Positions 1 to 9,698 of a stretch of DNA of 64,000 bases are shown piece by piece. The notes under the pieces were generated by a model. The model was not told the DNA's origin and searched no databases. It saw nothing but the letters and a program-made list of their open reading frames with translations. The stretch is from Planctomycetota bacterium. GTDB lineage: Bacteria > Planctomycetota > Planctomycetia > Pirellulales > Pirellulaceae. Every line of letters begins with the position of its first letter. Position 1 is the stretch's first letter. The stretch covers positions 124,001 through 188,000 of the forward strand of contig CAUJHS010000090.1 of assembly GCA_963204915.1 (NCBI GenBank), given 5' to 3'. The translations under genes were made by a program, and so were the position numbers.

Positions 1-564
1 ATAAACATTGTTAATGTCCAAGAGAAGTCCGCAATCCGCGTCATCGGCCATCCGACTGAGAAACTCCCACTCAGGCATCGTCGATGCGGCGAACGTGACA
101 TAACTGCTGGGGTTTTCCAAGACAATTCGACGTTCTAATACGTCCTGCACGATTTGAATTCGACGAACAACATGCCGTAGCGACTCCTCATTCATTGGAA
201 TCGGCAGCAAGTCGTGAGTATTGCGCCCGGCCACACCTGTCCAGCAGACGTGGTCAGACACCCATCTGGCGTTTACTGCGTCAGCCAGTGTTTTAAGCTT
301 TCGCAGATACTTGAAGTTCAGTGGTGCGGTACTGCCGATCGAAAGAGATACTCCATGCATGACCACGGGATATCGTTCTGCGATCTGGTCCAGTACGTAG
401 CGCGGCCGACCCTCCGAGTCCATAAAGTTTTCGGAGATAATTTCAAACCAATCGACAGCTGGCGTATGACGCAATAGGTAGTCGAAATGAACGGTGCGCA
501 ACCCAACGCCAAGCCCAAGGTAGGCGTAATCAGATCGTGACTGGGGAGACTCTAGGCAATTCAA
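1..564 (-). CDS. DUF692/MNIO family enzyme, partial (C-terminus beyond left edge)
   Basis: Reading the minus strand from a TTG at 564 gives 188 codons open to the window edge, with features of the DUF692 (multinuclear non-heme iron oxidase, MNIO) family: [13 protein letters not shown] near the start, [50 protein letters not shown], and LLLDINNVY at the edge. The His, Asp and Glu residues in these blocks are the family's metal ligands. Known members (MbnB, TglH, bufferin MNIOs) oxidatively modify cysteines or other residues of ribosomal peptides. The TTG start overlaps the stop of the upstream arsM-like gene (TTGA), with a GGAGG-like stretch just before it, so the two genes are probably translationally coupled. 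No ATG occurs near the N-terminus. Family assignment is firm; the substrate is unknown. Confidence 0.88.
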   Translation of the reverse strand, partial: MNCLESPQSRSDYAYLGLGVGLRTVHFDYLLRHTPAVDWFEIISENFMDSEGRPRYVLDQIAERYPVVMHGVSLSIGSTAPLNFKYLRKLKTLADAVNARWVSDHVCWTGVAGRNTHDLLPIPMNEESLRHVVRRIQIVQDVLERRIVLENPSSYVTFAASTMPEWEFLSRMADDADCGLLLDINNVY

Positions 565-1739
565 CCTCCGCAACCTCCCTCTTCGCAACATGAGTCGCCA
601 TGTGAAAGGGCGAAGCCAAGGCTCGCAATTTGTCGGCCTTCCGCGTTGTTATTCGCAAACGGTTCGACATGCAAAGGCGATGAAGATTCGATAGAACTTC
701 GTGAACAAAGTTCGAAAATCTCAAACATTCCTTGATAGGGCGGCCGCCGCAAGCGCCAAACTGTCGCTTCACTCGCCGGTGTGGGCTCACCACGCATGAA
801 AACATTTCCGTCGTCGTCTTGGATCGACTTAAGCGGCCCGCGGTAAACTACCGCATGAGTGACTTTAGGAGAGGTATTCCGCTCACCTTTAAAAGCGAGT
901 ACGGTGACCGAGCGAAACTCAATCCCTTCTACAATCTTCCACGGTTTAGATTGCCGCTTGACCAATTCGATGCCGTAAAAACCAGCTTCCTCAAACGCGT
1001 GTAAGAAACGGTCTTCCCGGAAAGCGCCCGAGATACACCCCGACCACAACGCTGGGTCATTCATCATACGATCGGGAACGTCCTGGCTCGAAACAATATC
1101 ACTAATCGCCGCTCGACCGCCCGGCCGCAACACCCGAAAAACTTCCGAGAACAACTGCCGTCGATCTTCCGGGCGAACCAAGTTAAGTACACAATTCGAT
1201 ACAACACAATCGACGCTTTCGTCGCCTATCATCGGCCGTTCGCGGCGGCACTGCTCGACGAGTTTCCGGTTATCAATCCATTCGCGAACGTTTCGTACGG
1301 GATGCGCGGTAAGGTGCTGATCTAATTGATCGAAATCCAAGGCTAAATCCTGAATCAATCCATAGCGAAAAGTGACATTTGAGTATCCAAGTCGGTCAGC
1401 CACGGTCGGCGCATGCCGCCGGGCGACTTCAAGCATCGCAGGATTGCAGTCGACACCGATAACACGTCCTCCTGAACCCACCGCTTGCGCCATGATGAAG
1501 CACAGCTTTCCTGCGCCTGATCCGAGATCCACCACGACATCGCCAGAACGTACAAACGGAGTTGGATCGCCACAACCGTAATCCTTGGCGATAACTTCCT
1601 CGGGAATGACCGACAAGTATTCCGTTGGGTAAGTGACCGCGCAGCAAAGCGCCGGCTCAATGTCACGCGCCGCTGCCGAATAACGCTCGTAAACAGCTGT
1701 CTCGTATTCCAAGGTTTGGCTTTGCGATGGTTGATTCAT
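561..1739 (-). CDS. arsM: Arsenite methyltransferase (ArsM family)
   Basis: A 392-residue class I SAM-dependent methyltransferase. The SAM-binding glycine motif DLGSGAG is at about residues 71-77. The cysteine pattern is that of As(III) S-adenosylmethionine methyltransferases: CC at 32-33, YGCG (Cys56), SNCVLNLV (Cys183) and WSGCISGAF (Cys235). Family members bind As(III) through such cysteines and transfer methyl groups to it. The C-terminus ends in a cysteine-rich tail with CC at 384-385 and a further Cys at 390, resembling extra metalloid-binding tails. The ATG at 1739 is chosen; a GTG five codons upstream (1754) is possible, and neither has a good ribosome-binding site. It is coupled by a 4-base overlap to a DUF692/MNIO gene, an unusual partner. 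Role inferred: arsenic methylation or organoarsenical formation. Confidence 0.85.
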   Translation of the reverse strand: MNQPSQSQTLEYETAVYERYSAAARDIEPALCCAVTYPTEYLSVIPEEVIAKDYGCGDPTPFVRSGDVVVDLGSGAGKLCFIMAQAVGSGGRVIGVDCNPAMLEVARRHAPTVADRLGYSNVTFRYGLIQDLALDFDQLDQHLTAHPVRNVREWIDNRKLVEQCRRERPMIGDESVDCVVSNCVLNLVRPEDRRQLFSEVFRVLRPGGRAAISDIVSSQDVPDRMMNDPALWSGCISGAFREDRFLHAFEEAGFYGIELVKRQSKPWKIVEGIEFRSVTVLAFKGERNTSPKVTHAVVYRGPLKSIQDDDGNVFMRGEPTPASEATVWRLRRPPYQGMFEIFELCSRSSIESSSPLHVEPFANNNAEGRQIASLGFALSHGDSCCEEGGCGG

Positions 1740-1969
1740 AAATTTCGCGGACACGGAGATGGCACTGGGTCTTGAATATCAGCAACACGATTATGCCTGT
1801 GATGCGCCGACGCGGCCGTACTTGATTGCTTAAACTTGGCGGAACGCAGTTTTGCAAGTATACCAAATTTAGGTTGCCGGCGAACGATGACCAGGGTCGC
1901 AAGAATGTCGCGGCGCTGGTCAAGAGATTTTCCCAAGCAATTGAAAACCTATCTGAAAGAAGTTTCACA

Positions 1970-3568
1970 ATGTTCCGTACGTTAACCGCCGTGGGATTTA
2001 GCGTCATAGTATGGAACATTTATGTGCCCGTTGAAGTAACGGCGCAACGTGTTGAGCCAACGTCATGCAACTCGCAAACGATAAATACTGAGACGCCTTG
2101 GGCGGAATTTCGGGTAATCGACGCAGAAACCGGGCGCGGAGTGCCGCTGGTCGAGTTGGAAACGGTTAACGGTCTAATCTTCGTGACAGACAATGCCGGT
2201 CGCGTCGCATTTCATGAACCTGGACTCATGAATCGCCCGGTGTTTTTTACCGTGCGAAGTCACGGGTACGAAGTGGCGAAAGATGGATTTGGCTTTGCTG
2301 GCGTCAAGGTAACGCCGCGAATTGGAATTTCATCGGAATTCAAACTGAAACGAGTGAATGTGGCCGAACGGCTATGCCGGTTAACTGGAGAAGGACTGTA
2401 TCGAGATAGTGTGTTGTTGGGCTATAAACCGCCAGCGCCCGAGTTTTTGAATCCTGGTCGCGTGGGCGGTCAAGACTCGATCCAAGCCACGATCCACCGC
2501 AATCGTGTGTACTGTTTTTGGGGCGACACGCAACGGATGGATTATCCGCTGGGGTTGTTTCGCATGGCCGGAGCAACTTTCTCCGTCCCTATTCCAGGAA
2601 CCGAGCAGTTCGATCCTTCCAATGGAATCCCGTATGAATATTTTGTCGACGAAAACGGATTTGCGCGCGCGATGATGCCATTGCCAGAGCGTCCTGAAGG
2701 GGTGATCTGGGTTGGAGCTGTATTCACGGCGCCAGATGATCAAGGCGAGGAGAGGCTCATCGGCCACTATTCGCGACGCAAGGGATTGCATGGCGAATAC
2801 GAACAGGGGATCGCCCTATTTAACGATGACAAAGCCATATTTGAGTCCATTAAACAGCTTCCATTGGATGAAACATGGCGCCGACCAAGCGGACATCCCA
2901 TTCATTACCAAGAGGGTGGCCGTCAATGGCTACTTTTCGGCAGCCCGACTCCCAACGTTCGTGTCCCCGCCATGCTTCAGGCTGTACTTGATCCGAATGC
3001 ATATGAAGCATTCACCTGCGTAGGGCCATCCGATGACGCAGGCGCCGAGCAACCCGACCTCGACGACGGTGGCGCGCCTCAATGGAGATGGCAAAAGGAA
3101 CTACCTCCTGTAACTTCATCGATCGAACAGAAGTGGATCACAACCGGAAAACTTGGACCCGAACACGCTCGTTTTTGTCCCGCCGACGCCTCGAACCGCG
3201 AAGGCCGAATTGTACTGCATAGCGGCACGGTTCGTTGGAATGAGTTTCGCAAGGTTTGGGTGTTGATTGCCGGCCAAATCGATGGCAAAGCGTCCTTCTT
3301 AGGAGAAGTATGGTATGCCGAGGCCGTTCATCCAACCGGTCCATTTCAAAAGGCCGTCAAGATCGCGACACATGATCGGCAGACATTCTACAACGTATGC
3401 CATCACGGCTTTCTTGACAGTGATGGCGGACGAACGATCCATTTCGAGGGAACCTACACGAACGAATTTTCCGGCAATCCTATCAAAACACCGCGTTACA
3501 ATTACAACCAAGTGCTTTATCGCCTTGACCTGAAGTCCCGAATGCTTGAACCGGCGTTTAGACGATAG
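1970..3568 (+). CDS. Secreted protein of unknown function
   Basis: A 532-residue product with a hydrophobic N-terminal signal sequence (MFRTLTAVGFSVIVWNIYV, then a V-T-A-Q type cleavage region). The first ~110 mature residues resemble an Ig-like or carboxypeptidase-regulatory-like beta module (AEFRVIDAETGRGVPLVELE). The remainder is rich in W, D and G, with blocks such as VYCFWGDTQRMDYPLG and YCFWGD-like repeats reminiscent of secreted beta-propeller or DUF4185-like proteins; I cannot assign an enzyme. The ATG at 1970 is preferred over the upstream in-frame ATG at 1826 because it starts a clean signal peptide and follows GAAAGAAG. The 230-base gap to arsM (1740-1969) is a divergent promoter region. 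Confidence 0.7.
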   Translation: MFRTLTAVGFSVIVWNIYVPVEVTAQRVEPTSCNSQTINTETPWAEFRVIDAETGRGVPLVELETVNGLIFVTDNAGRVAFHEPGLMNRPVFFTVRSHGYEVAKDGFGFAGVKVTPRIGISSEFKLKRVNVAERLCRLTGEGLYRDSVLLGYKPPAPEFLNPGRVGGQDSIQATIHRNRVYCFWGDTQRMDYPLGLFRMAGATFSVPIPGTEQFDPSNGIPYEYFVDENGFARAMMPLPERPEGVIWVGAVFTAPDDQGEERLIGHYSRRKGLHGEYEQGIALFNDDKAIFESIKQLPLDETWRRPSGHPIHYQEGGRQWLLFGSPTPNVRVPAMLQAVLDPNAYEAFTCVGPSDDAGAEQPDLDDGGAPQWRWQKELPPVTSSIEQKWITTGKLGPEHARFCPADASNREGRIVLHSGTVRWNEFRKVWVLIAGQIDGKASFLGEVWYAEAVHPTGPFQKAVKIATHDRQTFYNVCHHGFLDSDGGRTIHFEGTYTNEFSGNPIKTPRYNYNQVLYRLDLKSRMLEPAFRR

Positions 3569-3600
3569 CAAACTTAGTTATCAAATTGCAGTTACAGGCA

Positions 3601-5037
3601 TTAGTTCGAACAATCATCGCAAGGTGAGATCAGGCGGCGAAGCCAGTCGTTCTGAAAGTTGCCTGCGGGATCGAACTCTTGGCACTGCAATAAGAAGTCG
3701 CCCCAATGAGGATACAAACGTTCTGCCTCTTTCGCAGTCAACGGACAAACTTTACCCCAATGAGGCCTGGCGTCGAACATCGCGATCATGCTCCGCGAAA
3801 GTAGATTGGCGAAACGTTGAAAACCCGATCGATCGCTTGGCGCCGCGTAACTTATGAAACTCAACGCATACCATGATTCGTCAGTTCCACTCGCCATGGA
3901 GAGAAAGGTGTTATCGGGCAAGACTCGGCGAATGCAAATCGGATAGTGATGCGTATAACAGCCTGCGGCCTCCTCGATCTCGGCCATTAGTCCGTGCTTT
4001 TCCAATTGAGCGCGGGTGGCGTGATTGATCGCGCTCAGGTCGCCATCAAAGGCCATTAACAATTCTCGCACGAAATTCAGCGACTTCTCAAGCTTTTCAC
4101 GTTTCACGAACATTTCAATTTCGATATGCCGAAATAATTCGTGCTCCATGATGAGCATACGATGCGACTTGTCGATCACGCGCCAGCCACGGATGAGCGT
4201 CCCGGGGACGACGTACCGATAAAATGCTTTTATCGCACGGTTGCTTCGCAACGTTCTCACAAGTGTTCTCAGCGCGACATGCAAGGTTACGTCGACGAGG
4301 AGGAACCAGTATGCGTGGTAAAGCGGCGCCAACCACGTTTTGGGTTTTGCGACTTCTCGGCGATGTTGACCAAGGAAACGCCATGACCAGGGGAAGAAGT
4401 AGAACTGCTGCAGTGGCGATACTTCTTCCAGCGAAAGCACCGCGTTCAAGGCGCCATGCATCGTTAGCCACTCTTCCACGAAGTACTGAGGCCTCGGACG
4501 CAGTTGGATCGAAGTGATGATTCCTAAGCATCCTAATGAGCAACTCGCGGCTCGCAATGCACTACCTTCGCGAATCTCACGAATCGAGGCTTTGCCCGAA
4601 GTCGCATCGTACCCTGCAATCCGCACCGCAGTGAGGTAATGCGACATACAATGCCTTCCCGAGCCATGCGTACCGGTGGCGCTCGCACCTACCAGCGTTT
4701 GCTCGGATATCAATCCAATCGCTGGCAACGTCAACTTTTGTCGATCTAACTGCGCGAGCACGTGCTTAATTTGACTTCCCGCGCCAACCGTTAATACAGG
4801 ACCCATTTCGTCCGAATTCACGCGAACGCTGTTGAAGTGACGGAGGTCAAATACGACACCGTCAGTTTCGAGTAGTTGACTCCAAGAATGTAATCGGCCG
4901 ACGGCGCGCATGGGTCTGCCACGATGTTCCGTCATCAACTGTAATAGTTCCGCCTCCGACCGCGGAAGAAACACTTTCGCAGGACGAATGACGACATTCG
5001 CCCCGAAATTCACCACATGCGCGCCGTAGTTCGCCAT
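3601..5037 (-). CDS. FAD-linked sugar-lactone oxidase-like oxidoreductase
   Basis: A 478-residue protein of the vanillyl-alcohol oxidase/PCMH flavoprotein fold. The N-terminal FAD-binding half has RAVGRLHSWS, LTVGAGSQIKHVL and the diphosphate loop GASATGTHGSGRH. The C-terminal half ends like D-arabinono-1,4-lactone and L-gulonolactone oxidases (RPHWGKVCPL, then ERLYPHWGDFLLQCQEFDPAGNFQNDWLRRL). Such enzymes oxidise aldonolactones or polyols with O2 or another acceptor. The ATG at 5037 is chosen because GGAGA lies about 9 bases upstream; the GTG at 5046 would sit on top of that site. No signal peptide, so probably cytoplasmic. The substrate cannot be read from sequence. It is divergent from the acetyltransferase gene at 5227. 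Confidence 0.78.
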   Translation of the reverse strand: MANYGAHVVNFGANVVIRPAKVFLPRSEAELLQLMTEHRGRPMRAVGRLHSWSQLLETDGVVFDLRHFNSVRVNSDEMGPVLTVGAGSQIKHVLAQLDRQKLTLPAIGLISEQTLVGASATGTHGSGRHCMSHYLTAVRIAGYDATSGKASIREIREGSALRAASCSLGCLGIITSIQLRPRPQYFVEEWLTMHGALNAVLSLEEVSPLQQFYFFPWSWRFLGQHRREVAKPKTWLAPLYHAYWFLLVDVTLHVALRTLVRTLRSNRAIKAFYRYVVPGTLIRGWRVIDKSHRMLIMEHELFRHIEIEMFVKREKLEKSLNFVRELLMAFDGDLSAINHATRAQLEKHGLMAEIEEAAGCYTHHYPICIRRVLPDNTFLSMASGTDESWYALSFISYAAPSDRSGFQRFANLLSRSMIAMFDARPHWGKVCPLTAKEAERLYPHWGDFLLQCQEFDPAGNFQNDWLRRLISPCDDCSN

Positions 5038-5226
5038 CGAGTGCACTCTCCGAGACAGTAAGTCCTACATTCGCTGACGCCCAGCGGACTCCTGGCGCCT
5101 ATTGTAACGCGGAAGCCGTTTATGACGTTGATCCAACAGGCACAGCGGCGCACGCCGAGACTCCATTCTCCCAAGGGCGAAAAATCATGCCATATTTGTT
5201 GAAGCGCCCTTTGCAAGGAATCTGTA

Positions 5227-6447
5227 ATGAAACTGCTCCGAATCGACTCGTTGGCCGAACTGCGACAAAACGCCGAGCGCTGGGACGAGCTTTGGCGTCG
5301 CAGCGACGTGACATTACCTACAGCTCGCGCGGAAATGGTCGCTCAGTGGGTTGAGCACTTTGCACCGAAGCGTCGGTTTGTCGCACTAGCAGTCGAGAAG
5401 GCTGGCGAACTCTTGGCGGCGATCCCCCTAGTAGACGGGCCCAACCGAACAGGACGTTTCATGGCGCAATTGCCCCGCAATTGCTGGACGGATGCCGGCG
5501 ACATTTTGGTTGAGCCGAGTGATTCGGGGATCAAGGCAGTTGGGCTCTTAGCAACGGCATTGGGCCAACTGCCGTGGTCGATGATTTGCGTCGACGGAGC
5601 CCCTGCCGAAAGTCCCCGTTGGCAAACCTTACTCAAAACACTGCACGATCGGCAATGCCGATTCGTGATTCGGCCGAAGTTCCATGTCGGTGTAATCGAC
5701 ATTCGCGGGCACTGGGACCTCTACGAGGCAAGCTTGTCGACGAATCATCGCCACGCTTTACGCAAGACCCTTCGCAAGCTCCGGGCCGAACCGGCCGGTA
5801 ATATTGTAGCGCTGAACAATCCTTCCGCGGAGGACGTGCCGGCGTTACTTCAACGCGTTTGCGCCATTGAAGACAAGAGTTGGAAAGGAACGTCGGGGTC
5901 GTCCATCATGCAAACTCCTGGCATGTTTGAGTTCTTTCTACGGCAGGCAATACAACTAGCGAAATGGGGACAAGTGGAGTTCACCTTCCTTCGCCAGGAT
6001 GATCAGGATTTGGCAGCCGAGTATGCCTACGTCGCCAAGGGCGTTCTTCATTCTCACAAGATCGCCTACGATCCACAGCACCGCGAACTGGGACCTTTTC
6101 GATTGCTCCGCTATTTGCAGCTGCAAGAGATTTTTGAGCATGAAAGTTATGAAGCGGTCGATACGCTTGGCATCATGAGCGAGGCGAACGCCCGCTGGTC
6201 GACACGATCCTACATTGCCAACCGAATTGTATGCAGCACCGGAGGGTTGCTAGGAAATTTTCTTGTCGACAAATACGAAAGGGTTTGGCCCAAACTTAAA
6301 TCGCGGCTAGGGCGGAGCGTTGAAACGCCCGCAGCAGAGAAACTTGGTGCGTCGCGATACTTGAATACCGTCGCCGATTTGGCGAATGATGGAAACCAAC
6401 GGGAAATTGACGCTACACACTCGTTCCAGCAAGCCAGCCCGTGCTAA
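5227..6447 (+). CDS. GNAT-fold acetyltransferase (BioF2/CelD-like, Acetyltransf_6)
   Basis: A 406-residue protein with the layout of the BioF2-like/FemAB-related acyltransferase family. It has an N-terminal GNAT-like half (ERWDELWRRSDVTLPTARAEMVAQWVEHF), a central basic segment typical of the family (STNHRHALRKTLRKLRAE, about residues 170-187) and a second GNAT half with QVEFTFLRQDDQDLAAEYAYVAKGVLHSHKIAYD. Members are found in polysaccharide and exopolymer gene clusters, where they probably acylate sugars or cell-wall precursors. AAGGAA precedes the ATG. The last 35 bases overlap convergently with the YhiN-type flavoprotein gene, so both are read through the same stretch from opposite strands. 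The specific substrate is unknown. Confidence 0.75.
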   Translation: MKLLRIDSLAELRQNAERWDELWRRSDVTLPTARAEMVAQWVEHFAPKRRFVALAVEKAGELLAAIPLVDGPNRTGRFMAQLPRNCWTDAGDILVEPSDSGIKAVGLLATALGQLPWSMICVDGAPAESPRWQTLLKTLHDRQCRFVIRPKFHVGVIDIRGHWDLYEASLSTNHRHALRKTLRKLRAEPAGNIVALNNPSAEDVPALLQRVCAIEDKSWKGTSGSSIMQTPGMFEFFLRQAIQLAKWGQVEFTFLRQDDQDLAAEYAYVAKGVLHSHKIAYDPQHRELGPFRLLRYLQLQEIFEHESYEAVDTLGIMSEANARWSTRSYIANRIVCSTGGLLGNFLVDKYERVWPKLKSRLGRSVETPAAEKLGASRYLNTVADLANDGNQREIDATHSFQQASPC

Positions 6448-7672
6448 ACGCCGATTGAAAGTTGTAGCCGCCAATTGGTCCGTCCAAGTCAAGCACCTCA
6501 CCTGCAAAATAGAGACCAGGGATTAGCTTGCTTTGCATCGTTCGAGAATCGACTTCATCTCGTAAAACACCGCCGGCCGTGACTTCTGCCTTCTCGAATC
6601 CAAGAGCGCCGCTCAGCGGAATCGCAACGCCTTTCAGTGCATTCACAAGCGTCTGACGTTCGCTACGCGACAATTCTGCGCCCCGACGATCTAGGGAGAT
6701 CCCTGTCTGTTCGAGCAGCGCTTCTGAGAGTCGTCGCGGCGCCCATTGAGACAAAATCGCTGCGACATGTTTTTTTCCGGCCGTAGCACTTTCGGATTGA
6801 AGTTGCGCCGCTAGACGGTCCATCGGAACATTCGGAAGAAAGTCGCAACTTAATTGCAGTAGCGCCGGTCGAGAGTGCCCCGTGACCGCGCGACTAATGT
6901 CCAAAACCGCCGGGCCCGACAGGCCAAAGTGCGTAAAAAGAAAGGATCCACGTCGTTCGGCAATCGGCCGACGAGAAGTCGGCAGCGAGTTCAAGGGAGT
7001 CGCATGCGTCAGACGCTCGTGTAGACGGACATTGACATCAGGGATGGTGACGCCCTTTAACGCCTTAATCCACGCGGCTCCACTCGTTAGCGGCACAAGC
7101 GCAGGACGCGTTGGTACGATCGTATGACCTAGTGCTTGCGCCCATCCATATCCATCGCCCGTAGTTCCACTACCGGGGTACGATTGCCCGCCAGTGGTAA
7201 TGATCAAACGCTGCCCACGCAGCGCACGAACCGGTGTTTGAACGAGAAAAACGTCTTCCGATCGCGTAATTTGCGTGGCGCCTTCGTCTAACGCTAGATT
7301 CGCCCCGCTGCGTCGAAATCGGCGCAATAACGCATCTAGGACATCGACTGCTTTGTTGCTAACGGGGAAAACTTTTCCTGTCTCCTCCGTTTTCGTCGCG
7401 ACACCTTCGGCCTCGAACAAGTCGACAAGATCGCCGGGGCTAAGCGCGGCGAGCGCAGAATGCAAGAAGTTGCCTTGTTCTCCAAATGCCTTAATAATGC
7501 CCCATTTGTCTGTAGCGTGCGTAAGGTTGCAGCGCGTGCCGCCCGACATCAAGATCTTGACGCCGGGTTTCCGATTTTTCTCCAGCACGAGCACGCGTCG
7601 CCCCAATTCGGCGGCGCGAATTGCCGCCAGAAGTCCCGCAGCGCCGGCGCCTATCACCAGAACATCCCACAT
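6413..7672 (-). CDS. YhiN/HI0933-type FAD-dependent oxidoreductase
   Basis: A 419-residue flavoprotein of the HI0933/YhiN (aminoacetone oxidase-like) family. The N-terminal dinucleotide-binding fold is VIGAGAAGLLAAIRAAELG, followed by LEKNRKPGVKILMSGGTRCNLTH, the family signature. An internal TTGGQSYPGSGTTGDGYGWA block and the C-terminal GLYFAGEVLDLDGPIGGYNFQSAFSTGWLAG block are the second FAD contacts. The biochemical role of the family is poorly defined. Its ATG lies only 5 bases after the stop of the PP-loop gene, so both are probably co-transcribed with rnc. It overlaps the convergent acetyltransferase gene by 35 bases. Confidence 0.88.
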   Translation of the reverse strand: MWDVLVIGAGAAGLLAAIRAAELGRRVLVLEKNRKPGVKILMSGGTRCNLTHATDKWGIIKAFGEQGNFLHSALAALSPGDLVDLFEAEGVATKTEETGKVFPVSNKAVDVLDALLRRFRRSGANLALDEGATQITRSEDVFLVQTPVRALRGQRLIITTGGQSYPGSGTTGDGYGWAQALGHTIVPTRPALVPLTSGAAWIKALKGVTIPDVNVRLHERLTHATPLNSLPTSRRPIAERRGSFLFTHFGLSGPAVLDISRAVTGHSRPALLQLSCDFLPNVPMDRLAAQLQSESATAGKKHVAAILSQWAPRRLSEALLEQTGISLDRRGAELSRSERQTLVNALKGVAIPLSGALGFEKAEVTAGGVLRDEVDSRTMQSKLIPGLYFAGEVLDLDGPIGGYNFQSAFSTGWLAGTSV

Positions 7673-7677
7673 CGTGA

Positions 7678-8679
7678 TTATCTCGTGATTGCCTCTGCCA
7701 ATTCAGCGTCCGCGTGCGGCGCCGCTTTAATCAAGCGGCGCGATGTTCTCGTTTCCAGAATGACGTTCTGGTGACCATCCCCCCGGTCCTTGCTGTAACG
7801 CAGAATCAAGCCTGCGGCAAAAGCAATGGACTCAGGCGACTCTGGTCCCACAACGAGGGCGACAGGGCCACGAAAGCCTGTGGGTGAAAGGCATATCGAT
7901 GACGCCGCGTCGGGAAGGCGATGCGCTAGTTCAAGGTACGTATTGTCGGTTTCTCGTCGGCCCAAGATCACCTTGGTCATCGGATCCATGCGAAAATGTC
8001 GCCCAATCTTCAAAAGTTCAAACTCCCACGAGCCTGCCGTCGGGGAATGGGCAAAGACATCAAACACTTTTTTTGAGAAGGCGGTATCGGTCAATGCGCA
8101 TCCGGTCGAGGGACTCGGAATGTTTTTGAGTCCGAACGCAGCCGCCAAATCCATTAAAGGTTTGCGACTTCTTCCCGAAAAGCCGTAAAGTTGGTTTCGA
8201 TCAACCCAACCCTCTTTCTCGGGAATCGTCGGTCGCATAACCAGCGCCGAGAGCGGCCGAAGTAGCAAGCCATCCAATTCGGAATGGTGCTGAATGATGT
8301 CGAGATCGTTTCGCTTTTGGCTCATGGGTCGTTGGCCGATGACCTCGCCGGTCGCTACGAAACGTGCGCCAACCTCGTGCATAAACTGTTTGGCGCGGCG
8401 AAACATATAAATTCGGCAGTCGACGCAGGGATTCGCCCCTTTACCGCGGCCAAACTGTGGTTTCTTAAGCAGGTCAAGATAGTCGTTCTCGGGAGCCGCA
8501 ACGGTAAGTCGAACGCCCAATTCACGCGCGGCTTGTCCAGCCTGGTCTTGGCAGCAGGTGAACATTGTTTTGAAATTGAGCGCTTCGACCTCGATGCTCT
8601 GCATTTGCAAAATGCAAACGGCGAGCTGGCTGTCGAGGCCGCCCGAGAAAAGCACGACTGCTTTAACCGGCGTGATCAT
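7678..8679 (-). CDS. PP-loop ATPase, ThiI/MnmA-like (tRNA thiolation-related)
   Basis: A 333-residue protein opening with the PP-loop VVLFSGGLDSQLA (ATP pyrophosphatase signature). A second block, NPCVDCRIYMFRRAKQFMHEVGARFVATGEVIGQRPMSQ, matches the Cys-containing region of tRNA-thiolating enzymes (compare NPCxxCN...ATGHY in MnmA), and PSTGCALTD carries a further Cys. It most resembles MnmA/ThiI-like proteins that adenylate tRNA uridines before sulfur transfer, but lacks the full MnmA C-terminal layout, so the exact modification is uncertain. The ATG at 8679 is chosen; an in-frame GTG lies two codons upstream. It sits 26 bases after rnc and 5 bases before the YhiN-like gene, in one operon. 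Confidence 0.72.
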   Translation of the reverse strand: MITPVKAVVLFSGGLDSQLAVCILQMQSIEVEALNFKTMFTCCQDQAGQAARELGVRLTVAAPENDYLDLLKKPQFGRGKGANPCVDCRIYMFRRAKQFMHEVGARFVATGEVIGQRPMSQKRNDLDIIQHHSELDGLLLRPLSALVMRPTIPEKEGWVDRNQLYGFSGRSRKPLMDLAAAFGLKNIPSPSTGCALTDTAFSKKVFDVFAHSPTAGSWEFELLKIGRHFRMDPMTKVILGRRETDNTYLELAHRLPDAASSICLSPTGFRGPVALVVGPESPESIAFAAGLILRYSKDRGDGHQNVILETRTSRRLIKAAPHADAELAEAITR

Positions 8680-8705
8680 TGTCACTCGAAAACAGTAGCC
8701 AAGAA

Positions 8706-9698
8706 TTAGGATTGCGAAGTTTTTCGACTCTCAGGCGTATCACCTGTGACACATGCAGGCCACACGGCGTCAACAAGTTGAGAAACCCTGGCTTCGTTTC
8801 CCGAAACATTTTGCATTTCGTTAACGACTGGGCAATTGGTTGGCGATTCGTCTTCGATGATAACTTGGGCGCGCGCCCCCGCCTCGGTGTCAGGAATTGG
8901 ATCGCTGGACGCGACTGTCGCATCCAAATCGACCGTTTGCGACGCTCCAGCGGCGGCTGGAATGTTTGACCGCGGTAAAGCGGTGTTAGCGCGCAATTCG
9001 GAAAGTGCATTTCGGGCAGCTCGTTGTTCGGCTTCCTTTTTGTTCTTACCCCATGCAGGCGGATATAACTCGCCTGCGATCAGCGCCGCAACTTTAAAAC
9101 TCTTGCTATGATCGGGGCCTTTCTCTTGAACTAGATGATACGCCGGCGTTGCCGCCAGCACCCGTTGCGCGTACTGTTGAAGCAATGACTTATAGTTACC
9201 CTCGATTTCACCTGCGACGGCCATTTCGATCTCGGGAATTACGTGCCGTTGGATAAATTTTTCCGCTTCATCTGGACCGCCGTCCAGCTCGATCGCCGCG
9301 ATGAGTGATTCGAAAACATCTGCCATCAACGATGAGGGCGTTGTGGGACAAGACGCCATGCCCTTGCCGACGATGAGAAACTCTTGGAGTCCCAATCTTT
9401 GGCTGATTTTCGCACACGTCTGGCGGCTTACGACGATGGACTTAATCTTCGTTAGATCCCCTTCGAGGTATTGTGGGTACTTCAAGAACAGGTGTTTACA
9501 AACTACCTTGCCCAAGATGGCGTCGCCCAGGAATTCCATTCGTTCGTTTGACGCCAAGCGATGAGCAGCGCCCGATGCATGGGTTAATGCTTCTCGTAAT
9601 TGGTTTCGATCGCGAAACATGTAGCCGATGCGTCGCTCGCAAAGAGCAAGCATTTGCGATTGCTCGTCCAAAGTGTCAACTTGCTCGTGAAAATTCAT
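8706..9698 (-). CDS. rnc: Ribonuclease III
   Basis: A 330-residue RNase III, the double-strand-specific endoribonuclease for rRNA and mRNA processing. The nuclease domain has the signature NERMEFLGDAILG (about residues 52-64) with catalytic Glu and Asp residues, and the second acidic cluster in LMADVFESLIAAIELDGG. A double-stranded RNA-binding domain follows (NYKSLLQQYAQ..., PPAWGKNKKEAEQRAARNAL, about 165-240). After it comes a ~75-residue acidic, low-complexity tail that standard bacterial enzymes (about 225-250 residues) lack. No clear Shine-Dalgarno site precedes the ATG. First gene of the minus-strand operon with the PP-loop and YhiN-like genes. Confidence 0.95.
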   Translation of the reverse strand: MNFHEQVDTLDEQSQMLALCERRIGYMFRDRNQLREALTHASGAAHRLASNERMEFLGDAILGKVVCKHLFLKYPQYLEGDLTKIKSIVVSRQTCAKISQRLGLQEFLIVGKGMASCPTTPSSLMADVFESLIAAIELDGGPDEAEKFIQRHVIPEIEMAVAGEIEGNYKSLLQQYAQRVLAATPAYHLVQEKGPDHSKSFKVAALIAGELYPPAWGKNKKEAEQRAARNALSELRANTALPRSNIPAAAGASQTVDLDATVASSDPIPDTEAGARAQVIIEDESPTNCPVVNEMQNVSGNEARVSQLVDAVWPACVTGDTPESRKTSQS

